The translations under genes and the position numbers were made by a program. Source: Lepidurus packardi (lineage: Eukaryota; Arthropoda; Branchiopoda; Notostraca; Triopsidae). Taken from it: a DNA stretch of 64,000 nt. The stretch lies in the NCBI GenBank assembly GCA_023053545.1, contig JAKZAN010000007.1:5084001-5148000 (forward strand). Reading direction: 5' to 3'. This document shows, piece by piece, positions 10,719 to 24,592 of this stretch (its first letter is position 1; every line of letters begins with the position of its first letter). The notes below the pieces were generated by a model. That model was given only the letters and a program-made list of their open reading frames with translations. It did not search any database and was not told the origin of the DNA.

Positions 10719-12070
10719 CTATACAAAATCAGGTAAGGTTTTCACAAGGATTAAATTAGTCAGCACTATCCAAAATCTAATCATGTAACACGGAAATGAG
10801 GCTTAATAATGTCGGAAACCTGAGAATAAAGTTGCTCAGTATAGCCGGCATAACAGCCTTAGCTACTAAGCAATGCATCATCACGACATCGCCGTACCTC
10901 AAATAAATTAACTCGCAATGAGATTTTACCTTGACTAATAAGAGTAACAATGTGAAAATACTATAATAACTGTAACTGAGTGTACGATGCTCACACCTTC
11001 GCTAATTCACAAAATTTGGCAGTCTTTTCTTATGTAAAATGAAAATAATCCACGTCACGACGTTACACCTGTTTACCACGGAGCAGGTCAGTACATTCCG
11101 AGTAAAAGGAGACGACAAAGCTAAAATCTGAATGTAAAAGAGCGTGCTGCCTCTAGCGAGAAAGCTCATAACAAAAATGATTTATATCATTTTAATATGT
11201 AGGTCTTATTCGGGCCTATTCAATCACTAGAAAAGCCAACATGACAGTAGTACACCATTTCGATAAATAGACAGAAGAAAACGAGAACGTCAAAATTTAT
11301 AAAGAAGACCTATTCAAACCAAATCGACTTTGTTAAACAACATGCATTAATTAGTCAAACACTTTTTGAATGAATTTAGACGCCCGTATAAGGCGGAATT
11401 TTTTCTATATACGCACGATGCGTGAGTATTTCGCGCTGAAAAAGGACGCAAAGTTCTGAAGCAGTTTTAACACTGACTGTAGTAGGGTTTGCTCGAATTG
11501 ATGGGTTATTCAAAACCAATCTTAATAATGGGCTGATTTTTGTATAACAGGCGTTGTTCGTTAACATGCCACTAGCTATTTAAAGCACATGTAAAGTGAG
11601 TAGGGGAAAAAACGTAGGTATAGTATACCTCAGAGGAAATACTCCTCAATTAAATAACGACCAGTGCGAATATAAATAAGGAGAAAATTCCTTAAACCGC
11701 AAGCGTTAAGCATTATAGCCCCAAGTTAACTGGGGAGTATTCCCGGGGGTGAGCTTTGACCTACGTTTTTATTTTGCTTGACTATGCGTATTCAAGTATT
11801 TTTAAGCGATTCAAATTCTGACGCATTCTTCTAGCATAGGTGCCTTTTCAATGTCTTGAAGCATAATTCAGATAAGAGATGCCAAAAAATTGCATTTGCA
11901 CCGTCAATCGGAAAGTGAACAGTCTGTTCACTTGAGAGAAAATGACCTCGACCTCGGCGAATAGTTCTTTATTATAATTTGTAACGAATAAAGGCACCAA
12001 GGCAGGAATGCGAGGTCGCACCAAAATGGGAGGTCGTTCCGTAATGAGCCATCAGCCGCAATGTATAAGG
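10719..12070. other. spacer between RER1 start and the obstructor promoter
   Basis: About 1.35 kb between two divergent genes. It should contain the RER1 leader exon and promoter, which I cannot place. No convincing coding frame is visible. Confidence 0.4.
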
Positions 12071-12101
12071 GATAAAAACGTGACATTTATTCGCAATCAG
12101 T
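12071..12101 (+). promoter_or_regulatory. core promoter of the obstructor-type gene: TATA-like box and TCAGT initiator
   Basis: GATAAAAA at 12071-12078 lies 26-28 nt upstream of TCAGT at 12097-12101, the standard arthropod arrangement. This predicts transcription starting near 12099 and a leader of about 114 nt before the ATG at 12213. Confidence 0.65.
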
Positions 12102-12212
12102 GACAAACACTTCGTCGTTGTAGAGCTCTACACGGCAGAGTGAAAAAAATTCCTAAGAGTGAGCCTTGGCAGCTGTTGTGCAGCATATCGTGTGAGAATA
12201 AAATTTTTAGCA

Positions 12213-13308
12213 ATGCTTTTAACACCAACCTGTTTTTTGTTGCTCGGCTTCGCACTCTGGGAAACTAGTAAGTTGAAATTTATTAGCTTGCCCATATTTG
12301 TTTCTATTTTCACTTACGTCACTCGTTTCAATTCCCAAATCGAAATTCTGTCAGATGCAGTGCCAGTCAAGAAATGCAAATCACGTCGGTTTTCATATTC
12401 CATAGCTGATAGCGAACAATGTGACAAGTACTATCAGTGCGATGCTGGGGTCATGGAAGAGCAGCTTTGTCCAGACGGGCTTGCTCTTGAAATGGACAGC
12501 ATGTCTTGCCATTTTATCCCCAAAGTGGACTGCACATCACGCCCAGGCTTACGTAAGTGATTCGCTGTTTTCATGGTTAAAAATAAAATGCAACATCAAA
12601 TTTTTACTGGGAAACAGAGCCCGCTCGATGGAACAAAAATTGCGCACGATTAAACGGTAGGTACGCAGTGAAGGACAATTGCGGAGCATACTATGAATGC
12701 AACAATGGACACAGTACCTTAATTCCCTGTCCTCCCGGTAATTCTAAATTTTTTAAATAAAAATTCGCAGAATTTATTAAACAATCACGCTTTCTAAGGT
12801 CTGGTGTTTGACACAAAAAATGTGGTGTGTGATTTTCCCGATATGGTAAACAGGACGGATTGTACGGCTGAATCACTTATCGGCTTTACATGCCCTCACA
12901 TTTTCAGGGAAGACGCTTCACTTCCTTTCGGAGACCATGAACGTTTCCCTGACGTAAAAAAAATCTGTTTTTTCTTTATTTTGTTTACACGTTCTTACAG
13001 CCGTGCCAAGGATGTATTCCTATGGAAAAATAATATATACTATCCATAGGAAAAGGATTGCAGACTTTATATTATGTGTCTGAGGAATGGAAAACCTCGA
13101 CAAGGTGGGTGTGCTTTCGGGAAAGTTTTCAACCCCAAAACAGTTGCCTGCGATTCACCCCAGAACGTCGTTGGCTGGTAAGATTTTGTTTATCGTCGCT
13201 GATGAAATTACTTCATAACAGCTATTTTCATATTTCAGTGAAGACTATTACGAAAGAAAGCGAGGCAGTAATCCGGATCTTGTGAATTCGTCGGAAGAGA
13301 TCCCTTAA
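12213..13308 (+). CDS. obstructor/Gasp-type secreted protein with three chitin-binding (CBM14) domains
   Basis: These proteins bind chitin in cuticle or tracheal matrix. Exons 12213-12267, 12355-12552, 12618-12737, 12799-12953, 13050-13177 and 13239-13308 join in frame to 241 residues, the usual obstructor size. A signal peptide (LLTPTCFLLLGFAL) opens the protein. Three peritrophin-A domains follow: one with CDKYYQC, one with CGAYYECNNGH and LVFDTKNVVCDFP, one with CRLYIMCLRNGKPRQGGC and VFNPKTVACDSP. Each has the cysteine spacing and aromatic residues of chitin-binding domains. The start is the ATG that opens the signal peptide; an earlier in-frame ATG at 12159 would place 18 polar residues before it and is less likely. 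Which obstructor subtype (A-E or Gasp) it is cannot be settled here. Confidence 0.92.
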
Positions 13309-15869
13309 GGATTATGAAATTTCTAAAAACAGAAACATATATTTATGTATTAAGATCAATTGATATACAAATTATTTTTCCTGAACTGAGAAAATATTCA
13401 AGGCTAGCAAAGCTCCGGGGCATACTGCATAATCAATGCCTATTCTTTTCTATGAATAAGTTTCCTCAAGTTGAAGACGTGTTGTGTGCTCGACTTTCTT
13501 TTTCCCCCAGCTAAAGCGAAGCTATAGAGTTTCATAACTCCATTAATCGTTTTGCCCCTTTTATAGCGCACCGAGTTACCCATGAAAGACGAACTAATAA
13601 CCATATAACAAAACTTTTAGCGAAGCCCCCAATATTGGCAAGAGCCCTCTTGGTGGTTAAAGTAAATGATAACCGGAACGAATGCACGCAGGACAGGTTG
13701 ATAACCTATAAACGTGAATATACTTGACCATGACCATGCATTTGTCCTAAAGTCTGTTTAAAATGTTGTCGAAGAATCGTGTAAGTTTTACGTGCCCCAA
13801 AGTACTAGGTAATGCGCTATAATTTGGGGACTATGCAAAAGGTTAAGCTAGATAAGGAAGCGCCGCAGACTGAAAAGAAATAACAGGAAATGACCCTTAC
13901 TTACATAAGTTACTCGAAACAATGGACCCATAGTACCATACGAAACCAGAACGGATGCCTAGGTACCATTAACGTCTGTGGTTGTTCTGAAGGATATAAG
14001 AGCCATTTCACCCAGGGTTGGCAAGCGAATGTTTTCTCCGAGTGTTGGGACGCCGACGCCGTATAGGAATCTTGCGTGTAACCTCCTGATGCGCTTTCTG
14101 CAATATCAGAATTTACTAGTCAGTCGGCGGCGTCACGACGTCCAGGCGTCGAAGAAGTCGTCTTCGTTCTACTCGCGTATAACCCACAATTTTCGTCTAC
14201 TCCCCTTCCATGATAAGTATACGAAGTTCCACGACATATAAATCTCTGGAAGAACTGTGTCCGATTCTACGGTGTTTTAATCCCTTGCGACTTCTTACAC
14301 CTTAATGGAACCATTTAAGGTAAGTTAATCCGTACAACGCACAATTACAAGGAAAAAGTAGGGTTAGGGCGGGTCACTTGTATTTAATTTGGGAATGTCT
14401 TGCTTACAAGCTGAAATGGCCAAGCTTATTAGAAGACACAGGCTGCTCCATGACGGGGAAACGGCTGGCTCAAAAGACGGGAGGGATCCCAAATAATTAA
14501 ACCTGGCCTAGGACATAGTCCTCCCCACAAACACACACACCAGAAGTCTCATCTCCTTTGTTATAATAATCTAGTTTAATAAGTGACACTAGGAAGAGAG
14601 CTTCCTTTCCATTGTAAACCTGGATTACAGTGCTTTTTAGTGAACAAATCTGGGGGAAGAGAATAGACAGAAAATGGATATTAGTAACGCATTCCATATA
14701 GTTAGAAGTGCACAATAGCTCCTGTCAAGACCCTTCTATTGTTTATTAGGTGTCTGCTAATTAATTATTAACAAAAAAGATGATGAACAACCCCTTCAAT
14801 TACTTCCTCTACAAATCTGTGTAGCCGTTTCCGTGATCCCGTCTTGCTAAGAGCACTAAATTATTCGCTCCAATTAACCGAGATACATTTTGCTAGCAAA
14901 CGGTATAGTGTATTGCATAATGCAGAATTTAAGCTCACCGCTTGTCTATCGCGTTGAGTGATATATTTCTAAGATCTGCTCTTCACTGGGCGAGATCAAC
15001 GAGGCAGGAAAAATTTAGCAACTGTAGGAGGCAACGCTACGTAAGCAACAAAAATCTGGGAGGGGAGCTTTACTCCGACCATTCTCCTCAGGCTCAACAC
15101 TTTTTGTTTCTTCATGTGAAGAGACAAAGACAATAGTTCTAATCCGAAGTTGCTGGCTGTGGTAAAGCTAGCTCTGGGCAATTTTATTTTCTTGGCCTCG
15201 GCATCATTATGGCCAAGCTGTGTTCGTTACCCCGCTCCTTGAGATCTTCTTTATCTTTGAACCTTAATAATGGTAAAAATAGCAAAAAAGGGGAAGGAAG
15301 AGATCTCATTGCTCGCTGTGATTTTTAAGTAGCAAAAAATAAATAAAACTAGGACAAAGACATTGCACATTAAACCTTTCGAACCCAGCACGCTTCGCCA
15401 ACAAAATTTTTCTTATTTTGTCCTCTCCGTAAGGCTGCTTCTGATTCACTTTCAACTTGATCCGAATCAAGCTGATCAAACGACTTTTCCTTATCAAACA
15501 ATCTTCAATCGCAATCTTCCTATCGTCTGAACTCGATTTCTGTGAAAAAAGATAAAAAACTGTACGAGTTCGAGCTAACGATTTAATTTTCACTGTATTT
15601 TATTATTTTATTTTCAAAACGTATGCTACAGTTAATGTTCTATTCTTGTGTCACAGGAATGATCGCTCGTTTGGCCCCGAAGAAAACTCCCACCATCCAT
15701 CATTGGCTCACTGCAACCTGAGCTAATAAAGCAAGGGCACACCATCATAAGATGGACAACTTCGTAAACTAGTTTTGCTCAATAACTGAAAAGACTCATT
15801 AGTGTTGAATGTGTATGTGAGGTTTCTTTGCCACTAACGGATTTCGTCAAAGAAAATGCGCGTGATAAA
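13309..15869. other. spacer and dpr upstream region
   Basis: The first few hundred bases should hold the obstructor 3' untranslated region and the last part the dpr leader. Between them I see no supported gene; open frames of up to 95 codons do not resemble known proteins. Confidence 0.4.
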
Positions 15870-15873
15870 ATGA
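15856..15873 (+). promoter_or_regulatory. five-codon upstream ORF overlapping the dpr start codon
   Basis: ATGCGCGTGATAAAATGA encodes M-R-V-I-K-stop; its TGA overlaps the dpr ATG in an ATGA arrangement. Ribosomes starting at the first ATG would end exactly on the dpr start, so it may lower or couple dpr translation, if the leader includes it. Confidence 0.5.
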
Positions 15874-18800
15874 AGGGAAGATGGTACTCGCACCTTGATA
15901 TTGTTTTACTCCTACTTTGCTGGTCTGGAGCTTGTTACGGCTTGGAAACTCGAGAGCTAGGTAAGCGTACACCGTAGTGAATTTCCAAAGACGTTAATAG
16001 CGATAAAATTTGTGATAGACCGCCCAAAAAATGCATGTTATGAACAGTATTTCAACTTGAGGCTCTACTTTGTTCTTCGTTCTTACGACATGCCCGGCTG
16101 CTCACGTATTCTCGCTCCTGGCGAACAAACCTATGAGAGTAGCTACGAGGCAACAACCCATTCCAAAACTTAGCAAGTAATCTTGTTAGCAATAATCTGC
16201 TGCGAAAAATACTGATTTGGTTTGCTGCTGTGCTTCTATTTCTTGCCACATAAAAGTTAATTTCTTGCCACATAAAAGTTCATTTCTTGCCGCATAAAAG
16301 TTCTTTTTTACCCTGCACGAAAAGTTCCGAGTCCCTTTTCTATAAAAGAAGGGAAATGAAGAAGAGTAAACGTGGATGGCTCATTAAGACGAATTCTACA
16401 AGCTCGATGATGAATGCGCCAATCTCACGATTAGCCCTATAGAAAGTTTCACACCCTTTTATCCTCCCCATGATTGCTGTCTCAGTCCATTTATCATATA
16501 TGGAGGGGTTCAAAAATCAATATGCCTTCAATAAGACAGCTACTCATAAAAGAACAACCAAAAAAGTCCGGACTTTGGAAGTGCTGGCTGCACCGAGTGT
16601 ATGGGTTACTGGATAATGGATCAATCGTCAATAGCAATATATTACATTGCGGACACAAAGTTACTGACCTCAACATAGCTTTCGGTACTCGCTTGAAGAA
16701 GATTCCAGAATTGGTCACATATACTAGCTAAAAGTGAAGGGATACTTGCAAGATATATCAGTTTTTAGGCTAGGATTTACGAGTTTCAGGATGTTATTAT
16801 GGATGGGTTTTCATATGGAAAACACATTACACCTTATATTCAACTTACATATGACATGGTTGCCCATTCAAATTCCATGCTTGGTTGCCTGGCCATAGAA
16901 TACAAGGTCAGAATGCGAAGTGCCATAAGTTTGGCTTCGTATTTGAATAAACTAAATTGCCTATCTGGACAATAATAGCTCCTCCCTGAGCAACACGCGG
17001 AGAAAACTAAATTTCCTAGTGACATTCATCACTGCCATCTCTCGTAGGCTAACGGAATACCCTCTGCCGTCTGTAAAGCGGAATAATCCTCATTTGCCCA
17101 ATGGATCATGCTTTATCGCGAAGTTTTCGAGAAGTACTAGCTTGTACGGAAAACAATTTCAAAATTAGATCATGTTGTTGAGCACCCAAACAGATACACC
17201 GTGTCTCGCTGTCCATCAGGAAAAAAAGTTGGACTTGTGTAAAGAAACTTCACGTTTCCTAGGACTTGTCAGATCGTTAACGACATTTATACATCTCGGA
17301 AAGAACTAAATACAAATTGGTTCACGTAGTCGCAGCAAAAAGAGCAAGAAGACGAATCTGTTTGCTTTGGATAGTGAACAAATGGCAATTAGATTAGGAC
17401 TGGTGCCATGACAATGACACAGTCAAATTCCTCTTTGACGGACGAAAAATTATGGGAAAGTTCGGTAATGGAGGAACCCTCCGCGAGCAATCCCCAAATC
17501 CGTCACACGGGGAGAAAAAGGAGCATGGGACAAGAGCGAGTTTTCGCAGGTGCAGCATAAATTTAATTAAAATTTGGCAGCCCTCTTAGTACACATTGGC
17601 TGTTAATTGTGTTTTTTATTCAGAAAAAAACGATTATAACGGAAAGAAAAATGGCGATGCGCAAGTTTGTGTTAGATTTACCCAGTACCATCTCACGTTT
17701 ATAAATGGTGATGAAACTTTTCATAAAATCAATTCTAGCATTTGAGTCAGATCATCTTTAACTAGTGAACTGAAATGGAGCAGAAAAGGAGTCCACATGC
17801 TCCTTTTACAAATCCAAGTCGGGAAAAAAACTCGTTTCCTGAACCCAATCCCATTTATTTATGCTTGAGAAGACTCCTCGGATCTTATACCAATCTTACT
17901 TTTCCCTCCCATTACCCCTAAACTTTCCAGTATCACCCTTTTGTGCAAAGAATGTATTGTGTTAGGGAATCATAGGCCTGTGATGGCGCAAATATCTAGA
18001 GCCCTTCGTCAAACTAGGATTTGTCATGCATCAGATACACTGACGCTACGATGACAAGACACGCCCCTATCCTCGGCCAAAATATTCCTCTCGGCAGTAC
18101 CATAAACACGTTGGCTGTGTAGCTCCAAATTCGGCAAAGAGAAAAAAAATGTCACCAGGAAATAGAGACTGCCTTTCTGGTTCCAGGACAGATAAGACTG
18201 TTACTGGCGTAATGGGGAAATCGGCATTAAAACATGAGTTTTCTTTTATTGCTTCTGGTACGCTCGCTTGGATTGCTAGGAATGGGAGGCTGCCATTTTA
18301 TCGCACGCCCCAAAGTTCGCCCCCAAGACTCATGGCCGCTGCAAATCCCTGGCGCATTGCAATTCAACAAGATCAGGCTGACGCTGTATAATATGCAAAC
18401 TTTACGATACATTGTCCGTATTGATAGCTGCTCGACATTTGGCTGTCGTCAACTATGGTTTACGAGTGAACAAGCCGCCTAAAAAGCGGTCACTCACACT
18501 TCCTTTCCCTTGGAACTAAAAAGTCCCCGTTTCCCTACAATACGTTGTTATTTTTTTTCTTTTTGTTCAGAAGGAAATCGTGTTAAGGAACAAAAAAGAG
18601 AAAGAAAACTCGAATTTTAAGCTCACAGTTACAACTGCAAACCTAGAGGACGGACAACGGATACTCTCGCGGGATTTTCGATTACGTTAGCCTGGACTCC
18701 ACGACAAATTGCGATAGCGCGGCGAGCCCAAATTGGATGGACGACAAGAGCGACGTCAACGACCAGCACCGACGCCTATGTACATCCTGTACTCTTTTCG

Positions 18801-21800
18801 TATACTCGGACACGGTTTTTCTCCTCCCTGTGCTTTAACGATCGTCGTCCTACCATGTACCCAAAAAGTAATACTGTAACTCGAGGGACCATTTGACTCC
18901 TGATACTTTGCATAAAAGACTAAGAAAAACAGAGGGAAATGTTTGAAAACCATGGGCGCCACGTGTTCGCTACTTCCTTTAGCGTAATATAACTAATACT
19001 AAATAGCAGTGGCTACGAGTCGGTTTCTCGCATTTATCCTAAAGTTAAGCTCCTTGAAGGGACTTGCGCCCTATGCCCCTATACACGTAGCTTCTAAACA
19101 TTTACATTTCAGTATAGACATATATAAAGTTCTTCAAAAATTTATTTCTTTCATTTCTGACACAAAGCTGAAAGCTACGCTTGGTTACTCCCTTCTTTGA
19201 CAGCGGACACTGGAAGGGCGGCAAAGTTAGCAGGATTGGAGAAGGGAAAAAAACGAACGTCGAGACTCCCTAACTGAAATTCCGGCAACTGTGGCAACCG
19301 CAGCTTTACAGACACAATACCCAAAGACACAATAATCTAAAAGCAGACAAACTTTCTTAAAAGTACTGCACATCCTACGCTTCCGTTGACGGAGTCTACT
19401 ATTACAATTCGGCTTATTATAACACCCACCAGGGACTCGACGACCAGGCTCAGGAACACAGAAATAAAGAAATGAAGACCAGATCTATTGAAGGCAGGAT
19501 AAAAATGAAACTGATTCGACAAGGTGTCATACAAAAATCTAACAACGTAGAAGGATGTTACAGAGTCTACTGCAAAAAAGGCAGATTTCTTTTTACAAAC
19601 ATTGCTGCGAATCGAAGTTCATAATCACTAACCATCCCACGTACTTGAAACTCGAAAGAGACTCCCATGGACTATAATTATAGGATTGGGCTCGTACCTA
19701 AGGGAACCAAGTCAAAGTTATGCAGAAGGAAGAATGGTTCTTCGTAATCGCGTCCAGCAATGAGGCACACGCAGCGGAGCACTATATCTTAGCAGACATA
19801 GTAACGACTATCGTCCCCCCACCAATCCGTAATAACATAATACAGACAAGGTGGCAAAAATCCATTACAATGCAGCTGCAAGGGCCATAACTGTCATTCT
19901 TTTACGTTCTCAAGACCCTAACAGCCTCGCATAGAATAATGGAAAAAATGACGTTCAAGAAACTTGACCCCATGCTGCAAGTCCGTATGGACAACTTATT
20001 CACAAAATAAAAATAAAAAAGAGTATTGGACAGCTCCCTTGTAGTTCACACCAGCACTCCTGCTTGGTAGAACGTGTCGAAACTGTTTTGGACTCAACTC
20101 ACTCACATTTCTTCTGGCTCGACAAGCCTACAAATGCTGCTTTACACGAGCGAAACTTTGCCATTTTTTCCTTTAAAGTAACGTAAAGAAAGCGGGCAAC
20201 TTAGATAAAACTGGAGCCGAAAAACTGGGTTGATAAGGGACAAGAAAAGAGCGGCGAGGAGCCCGGCACCTTCTGCCTATTGTGCTGCCAATTTAGGGGT
20301 TACGTGCTCCTCAAAGCCTGGCAACGGGGGCTTTAGTTTGCTATCTCTGGCCATGACTGCTTTGTGCATTGCTGCAACCACGCTGCATCCTAGTGTCACC
20401 TTGGCTTTGATGGCCATACAAGCTTTACTTTCTACAACTTTTTCAGGTCCGAGATAATGAAACAAGACAAAGAACGAGTGCTGTTCGAACGACACTCATG
20501 CCAATCTACGCAGTTACAGTTTATCCCATTGCTGGACAATAAAAAAAGCAAAACCTCCCCCGCCCTCGTTCCCGTTCCATCGTCGCAGACAAGCTAGCTT
20601 ACGTACTCCACTACTGTATTGCTACGCAATATTCGACACTTCCTACTATTCCTTGGAGGGTTTATTCTTAAACGGGGGAAAAGCTTCCATAAAAAACGCA
20701 TGGTGGTAAACGATGGAAAGCAAAAACACATAAAGCCTGTCAAAAAACAAGTTTTCATTCAAAACCAAGAATTAATGTTTGCCAGCCGCGACCCACGCTA
20801 ATGCGAACTTTTAGCTTCAGCCTTTTAATGCCGCACTATCGCGCATTGGCATGGTGTGTCAGTGTCGAAATACGAGACCGCAAAGAGAGGAAATAGAAAA
20901 AAAGAATTTCTCTCCTCCATCCCACCCTTTCAGTCGATCGTAAAAAAAATGACCTAGAGAATGCAAATTAGGTCTATAGTTGCAACTCGACTAACTCAAT
21001 TTTCTTAAAAGCCTCGCGCACTGTATGGATAAATTAAGTTTCTGTTGACAAAAGCCGGGACCAAGTAAGTGCTGTAAAACTAACCTGCTTTAAAGGAGAT
21101 CCTGCTAGACTTATGATGTTGACACAATACAGGATCGATTGTGGTATAAACTAGCATCTCTAGTGGGGAAAAAAATACTTCATACTAACATATTAGTATA
21201 CAGCGCGTTGTATACCGATAAGAAAGCCGGCCTGACAAGCATTTGCTGCACAGCCGTATCTGCCGTCTTGCAAAGCTTTTTGTCGAAAATATTATTTTTT
21301 TGGTTGTTATTTTCCCTTTTCTGTAAGGATTATTACATGGACTCCAACAAAGCTTCTTGGAAGCTTACGATGGTATAAGCTACAGTAGGAGTATAGCTTC
21401 GCCTCTTGCAGATATCAAGCAACTAAGGGAGACATATGTAAAAAGTTCGCCACTGCTTCCTCGACTGAAAATTTTCAGAAGATCTACGCAATGGAACCGA
21501 TCTCGGGGCGTATCCTGACCTAACGCCGCCCTGTGATCCCAAAAAGTCCTATCGATATGCATAAGCAAGTCACAAGACAAAGAAATATCACTTTTTGCTT
21601 GACTTTGCAGTACTATTGTGCATATTATATACATTAAGGCTAAAGCAAGGATCATCAATCAGTCACCAGATAAAGAGAGTGGAAACTGGAGCAAAAGCAA
21701 TTAAGGACTTCAGTCCCATAAACTCTGCTCTGCGGCACTTCAAATTTGGCAAAAGGCAAGTTTTTGGGAGGTGCTGCTTTTTTCAGACTTTTTGCCACGG

Positions 21801-24592
21801 TGGCACTTTTATCTCGAGGATGTTCGAGAGAAAAAACAGAAAACAAGAATCAAAGATAGAATGACAGTAGGACCGATAGCCAAAAGTCATAAAAATATAA
21901 AATAAAAAGCCCTAAACTGCTCTTTTCTGCTTCGCGTCCCCATCCTAATTACCATAGGGACCAAAAAAAAGCTTTCTTTTCCCTAGAACATTCCAACGAT
22001 TCAGGATTTTACGGCGGGCAGCATGATTCAGTCCGCCTCTTCTGCCCCATATGACGAGAGGCGTAACGTGTACAATGGAGTGGTCCCCGGAGTCCAATTA
22101 AGCATTTAATCTCCTCCCAGTACTTTTAATGCAACACGTGCTACTTTTCGTCAAGACTATTTCGCTCATCGAACATATTTCTTTCTCTTTCCTTTTATTT
22201 AAACGAAAAATATCGATATGGCGCCTATAAGACCGGATTCACGCCCTGCAGGAGAAGAACATAAAGAACAACAGCAGCAGCAACATCATTTTGCCCGGTC
22301 GAGATCATGTGCTTTTGCCACCCCAGCAGCACGAGTCTCAACTGGAGCCCTTTTTCGACAAACTTTTGTCCCGCAATGTGACGGCGATTGCTTCACAAAC
22401 AGCCTTCTTGCACTGCCGCGTCTTCAACTTGGGATTGCACACGGTAAGCTCTTTTTTTCTCCCTCGTTACCTTGGAGGATAGTTATTGCAACCTAAAAGC
22501 GTAAGAAAAAAGAGAAAAGGGTGATAAAAGGGACACAATAATGGCAATAGCCTTAACTTTTAAGTACCCCGGCGCTGCTTGCTTGAATTATGTTGATGGA
22601 TGAGTTTAAAACGAAGCTCTCCCTTGCTGTCATTATGCATTTGATGTCTTAGGTATCATGGATTCGGCAGCGAGACCTGCATATCCTCACGGCGGACTCT
22701 TTTACATACACCTCTGATCAGCGCTTCACCGTAATTCAAAACGTGTCGACCCAGACATGCACTCACAAAACTCACAACCACGGGAGTCACGAACACACCT
22801 CGGAGTCTAGCATACCCCCTTATGCAGACTGGATGCTGGAGATTAAATACGTCCAATCCTGGGACGGTGGAACCTACGAATGTCAGATTTCTACCGAGCC
22901 CCGCATATCCATGGACTTTTATCTCACCGTAATTGGTAAGTTTCCTAAACATCCGTGCAAGATTGCTTTAGCCAAGAAAACGTAATATTATGAATAGTAA
23001 ACGCAACTGTTGATCCGATGAGACAAAAACACTTACGGGTTTGAAACTAAATCAGGACAAAAGTGGACCCATAAGGAGCGCAGTTATATTCGGGAGACCT
23101 TGTAGCGAACAAATCTGAACACGACCTAGGATTGCTTGCTAACAAAGAAAAACCAAACGGCACAACTTTACTACAGCGACACTGCCGTTTGTCTGTTTCT
23201 TGGTCTAAGTTACGCTTTGCTGAAACAGCGAAGCTCAAGCAGCTTTGAAACTTCTTCGTGGCCCTTCGGCCATAAATTTTAACCTAGAAAATGTTCTAGT
23301 TGTTTGGACTTTTCTTACGATCGTGGTATAAGGATTTGAGAATTTAAAAAAATAGACAAACATAGCATAAGAAGTCACGCGATAAGGACAGGAAATAAAT
23401 CTTTGTCCATTTTCTCTCCAAGTTGTCCGCGAAAGATTAGTGAGTATAGATAAAGGGCAGTGAGTGTTTGCACGCCAAAAGTCAAGCCAGAAGTTCGACA
23501 ACTGCGCCCAGGTTGGTTTTAAAGAGTGAGGTGCTTTGTTATGGAGACGCGTGAATCCTAAAAGCCGTATAATTGCTAGTTTCCGAACGAAGCAGGGGTT
23601 ATTATCAAGCCCAATTTATCTAAAGGCAGTGAAAAGGGCTCCTTGAGCACAAACATTTGCATAAAGAATGTAGAATCAATAGTGCTTGACAAAAAGTGCG
23701 AGAATCGCTTTTCACATGCTACCCAAAGCCTGTCAGCTCTAGCAGTGAATTACTGCCAGAAAAACAACGGTGGCTGTCGCTATTACTTCTTATGTACTAC
23801 ATTTCCTAGTTGCTGAAGCCGCTTTTATGCACTCTAAAACCAAACGGGTACTTCCCCCTGCGCCAGGAAACATTCGTTTGCTTTGATTAAGACCTAGCTT
23901 CTTCATAGCTTGCAAATTTTCCGCTCATCCCGTTGACACGGTTTTTATCTCATATCCTTTTCTTTGTCATGTTTGTACGCCCGACAGAATCCCGAGCTCA
24001 TATTTTGGGACCGGCTGAAAAGTACGTCCGGAAAGGTTCAACTCTATTGCTCGTGTGCCAAGTGCGTGAAGCCCAAGAGGAGGCCACTTTATTCTGGTAT
24101 CACGACCAGCATGTCATAGACGACCAGCAACCCAGTCACGGTATCACTTTGAGTCAAAGTTACGACATCAAGGAAGGACTCACCGGTAGATTATACATCG
24201 AACATGCTTTGCCTCACCATTCAGGAAACTACTCTTGTCTGCCTATGGCTGCGGATCCTGCTCACGTCCTCGTCCATGTCATCAATGGTAAGAATAACAT
24301 GTCAATATCAATAAGGGTTCTATTGTTTTCCTCAAAACAGCGAACTTTTGGTTGAAACTCGGCGCCTTTCTTTGTTCGTTTTATTTTAAAGCTTGTTCGA
24401 ATAGGAGAACACCCGGCAGCCATGCAGCGCAGCAATAAAGGGCTCACGAATAGACCTAATATTTGGTTTCACATCGGCACCTGTTCTCTCGTTCAAATGA
24501 TATACTTTGGTCTGAAGTGTGCAAGTGCTTGGACAGACCTGTTTTCTGTTGTACCAGTACCTTTGATACTCCCATGTGTAAGCATCAGATGA
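15870..24592 (+). CDS. dpr: Dpr family two-Ig-domain cell-surface protein
   Basis: Dpr proteins pair with DIP Ig proteins and specify neuronal contacts. Exons 15870-15960, 22232-22443, 22653-22935, 23988-24287 and 24405-24592 join in frame to 357 residues. Exon 1 is a signal peptide (DIVLLLLCWSGACYG). Ig1 has SQTAFLHCRV, then the diagnostic VSWIRQRDLHILT and YTSDQRF, a His-rich loop, and WDGGTYECQIST. Ig2 has STLLLVCQV, LFWYHD and SGNYSC, then the family tail NGEHPAAMQ. The C-terminus is hydrophobic (LFSVVPVPLILPC), fitting a membrane segment or GPI signal. Intron 1 is 6.3 kb, the others 0.1-1.1 kb. AATAAA at 24601 lies just after the stop. Which of the many Dpr paralogues this is cannot be told. 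Confidence 0.95.
15961..22231 (+). other. 6.3-kb first intron of dpr
   Basis: Bounded by a gtaagc donor and an AG acceptor after a pyrimidine run at about 22177-22200. Apart from the 22-bp tandem repeat I see no coding or RNA gene. Long first introns of neuronal Ig genes often hold enhancers; none can be named here. Confidence 0.6.
16239..16304 (+). repeat. 22-bp tandem repeat, three copies
   Basis: The unit TTTCTTGCCACATAAAAGTT plus two bases occurs at 16239-16260, 16261-16282 and 16283-16304. The first two copies differ by one base, and the third differs from copy 2 by one base inside the unit (CAC to CGC) plus the last base. It lies in the large first intron of dpr. Confidence 0.9.

Noticed and set aside
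20230..20457. Ala/Leu-rich 75-codon plus frame in the dpr intron
   Set aside because: No ATG start, no exon-like splice sites in the dpr frame, no known similarity.
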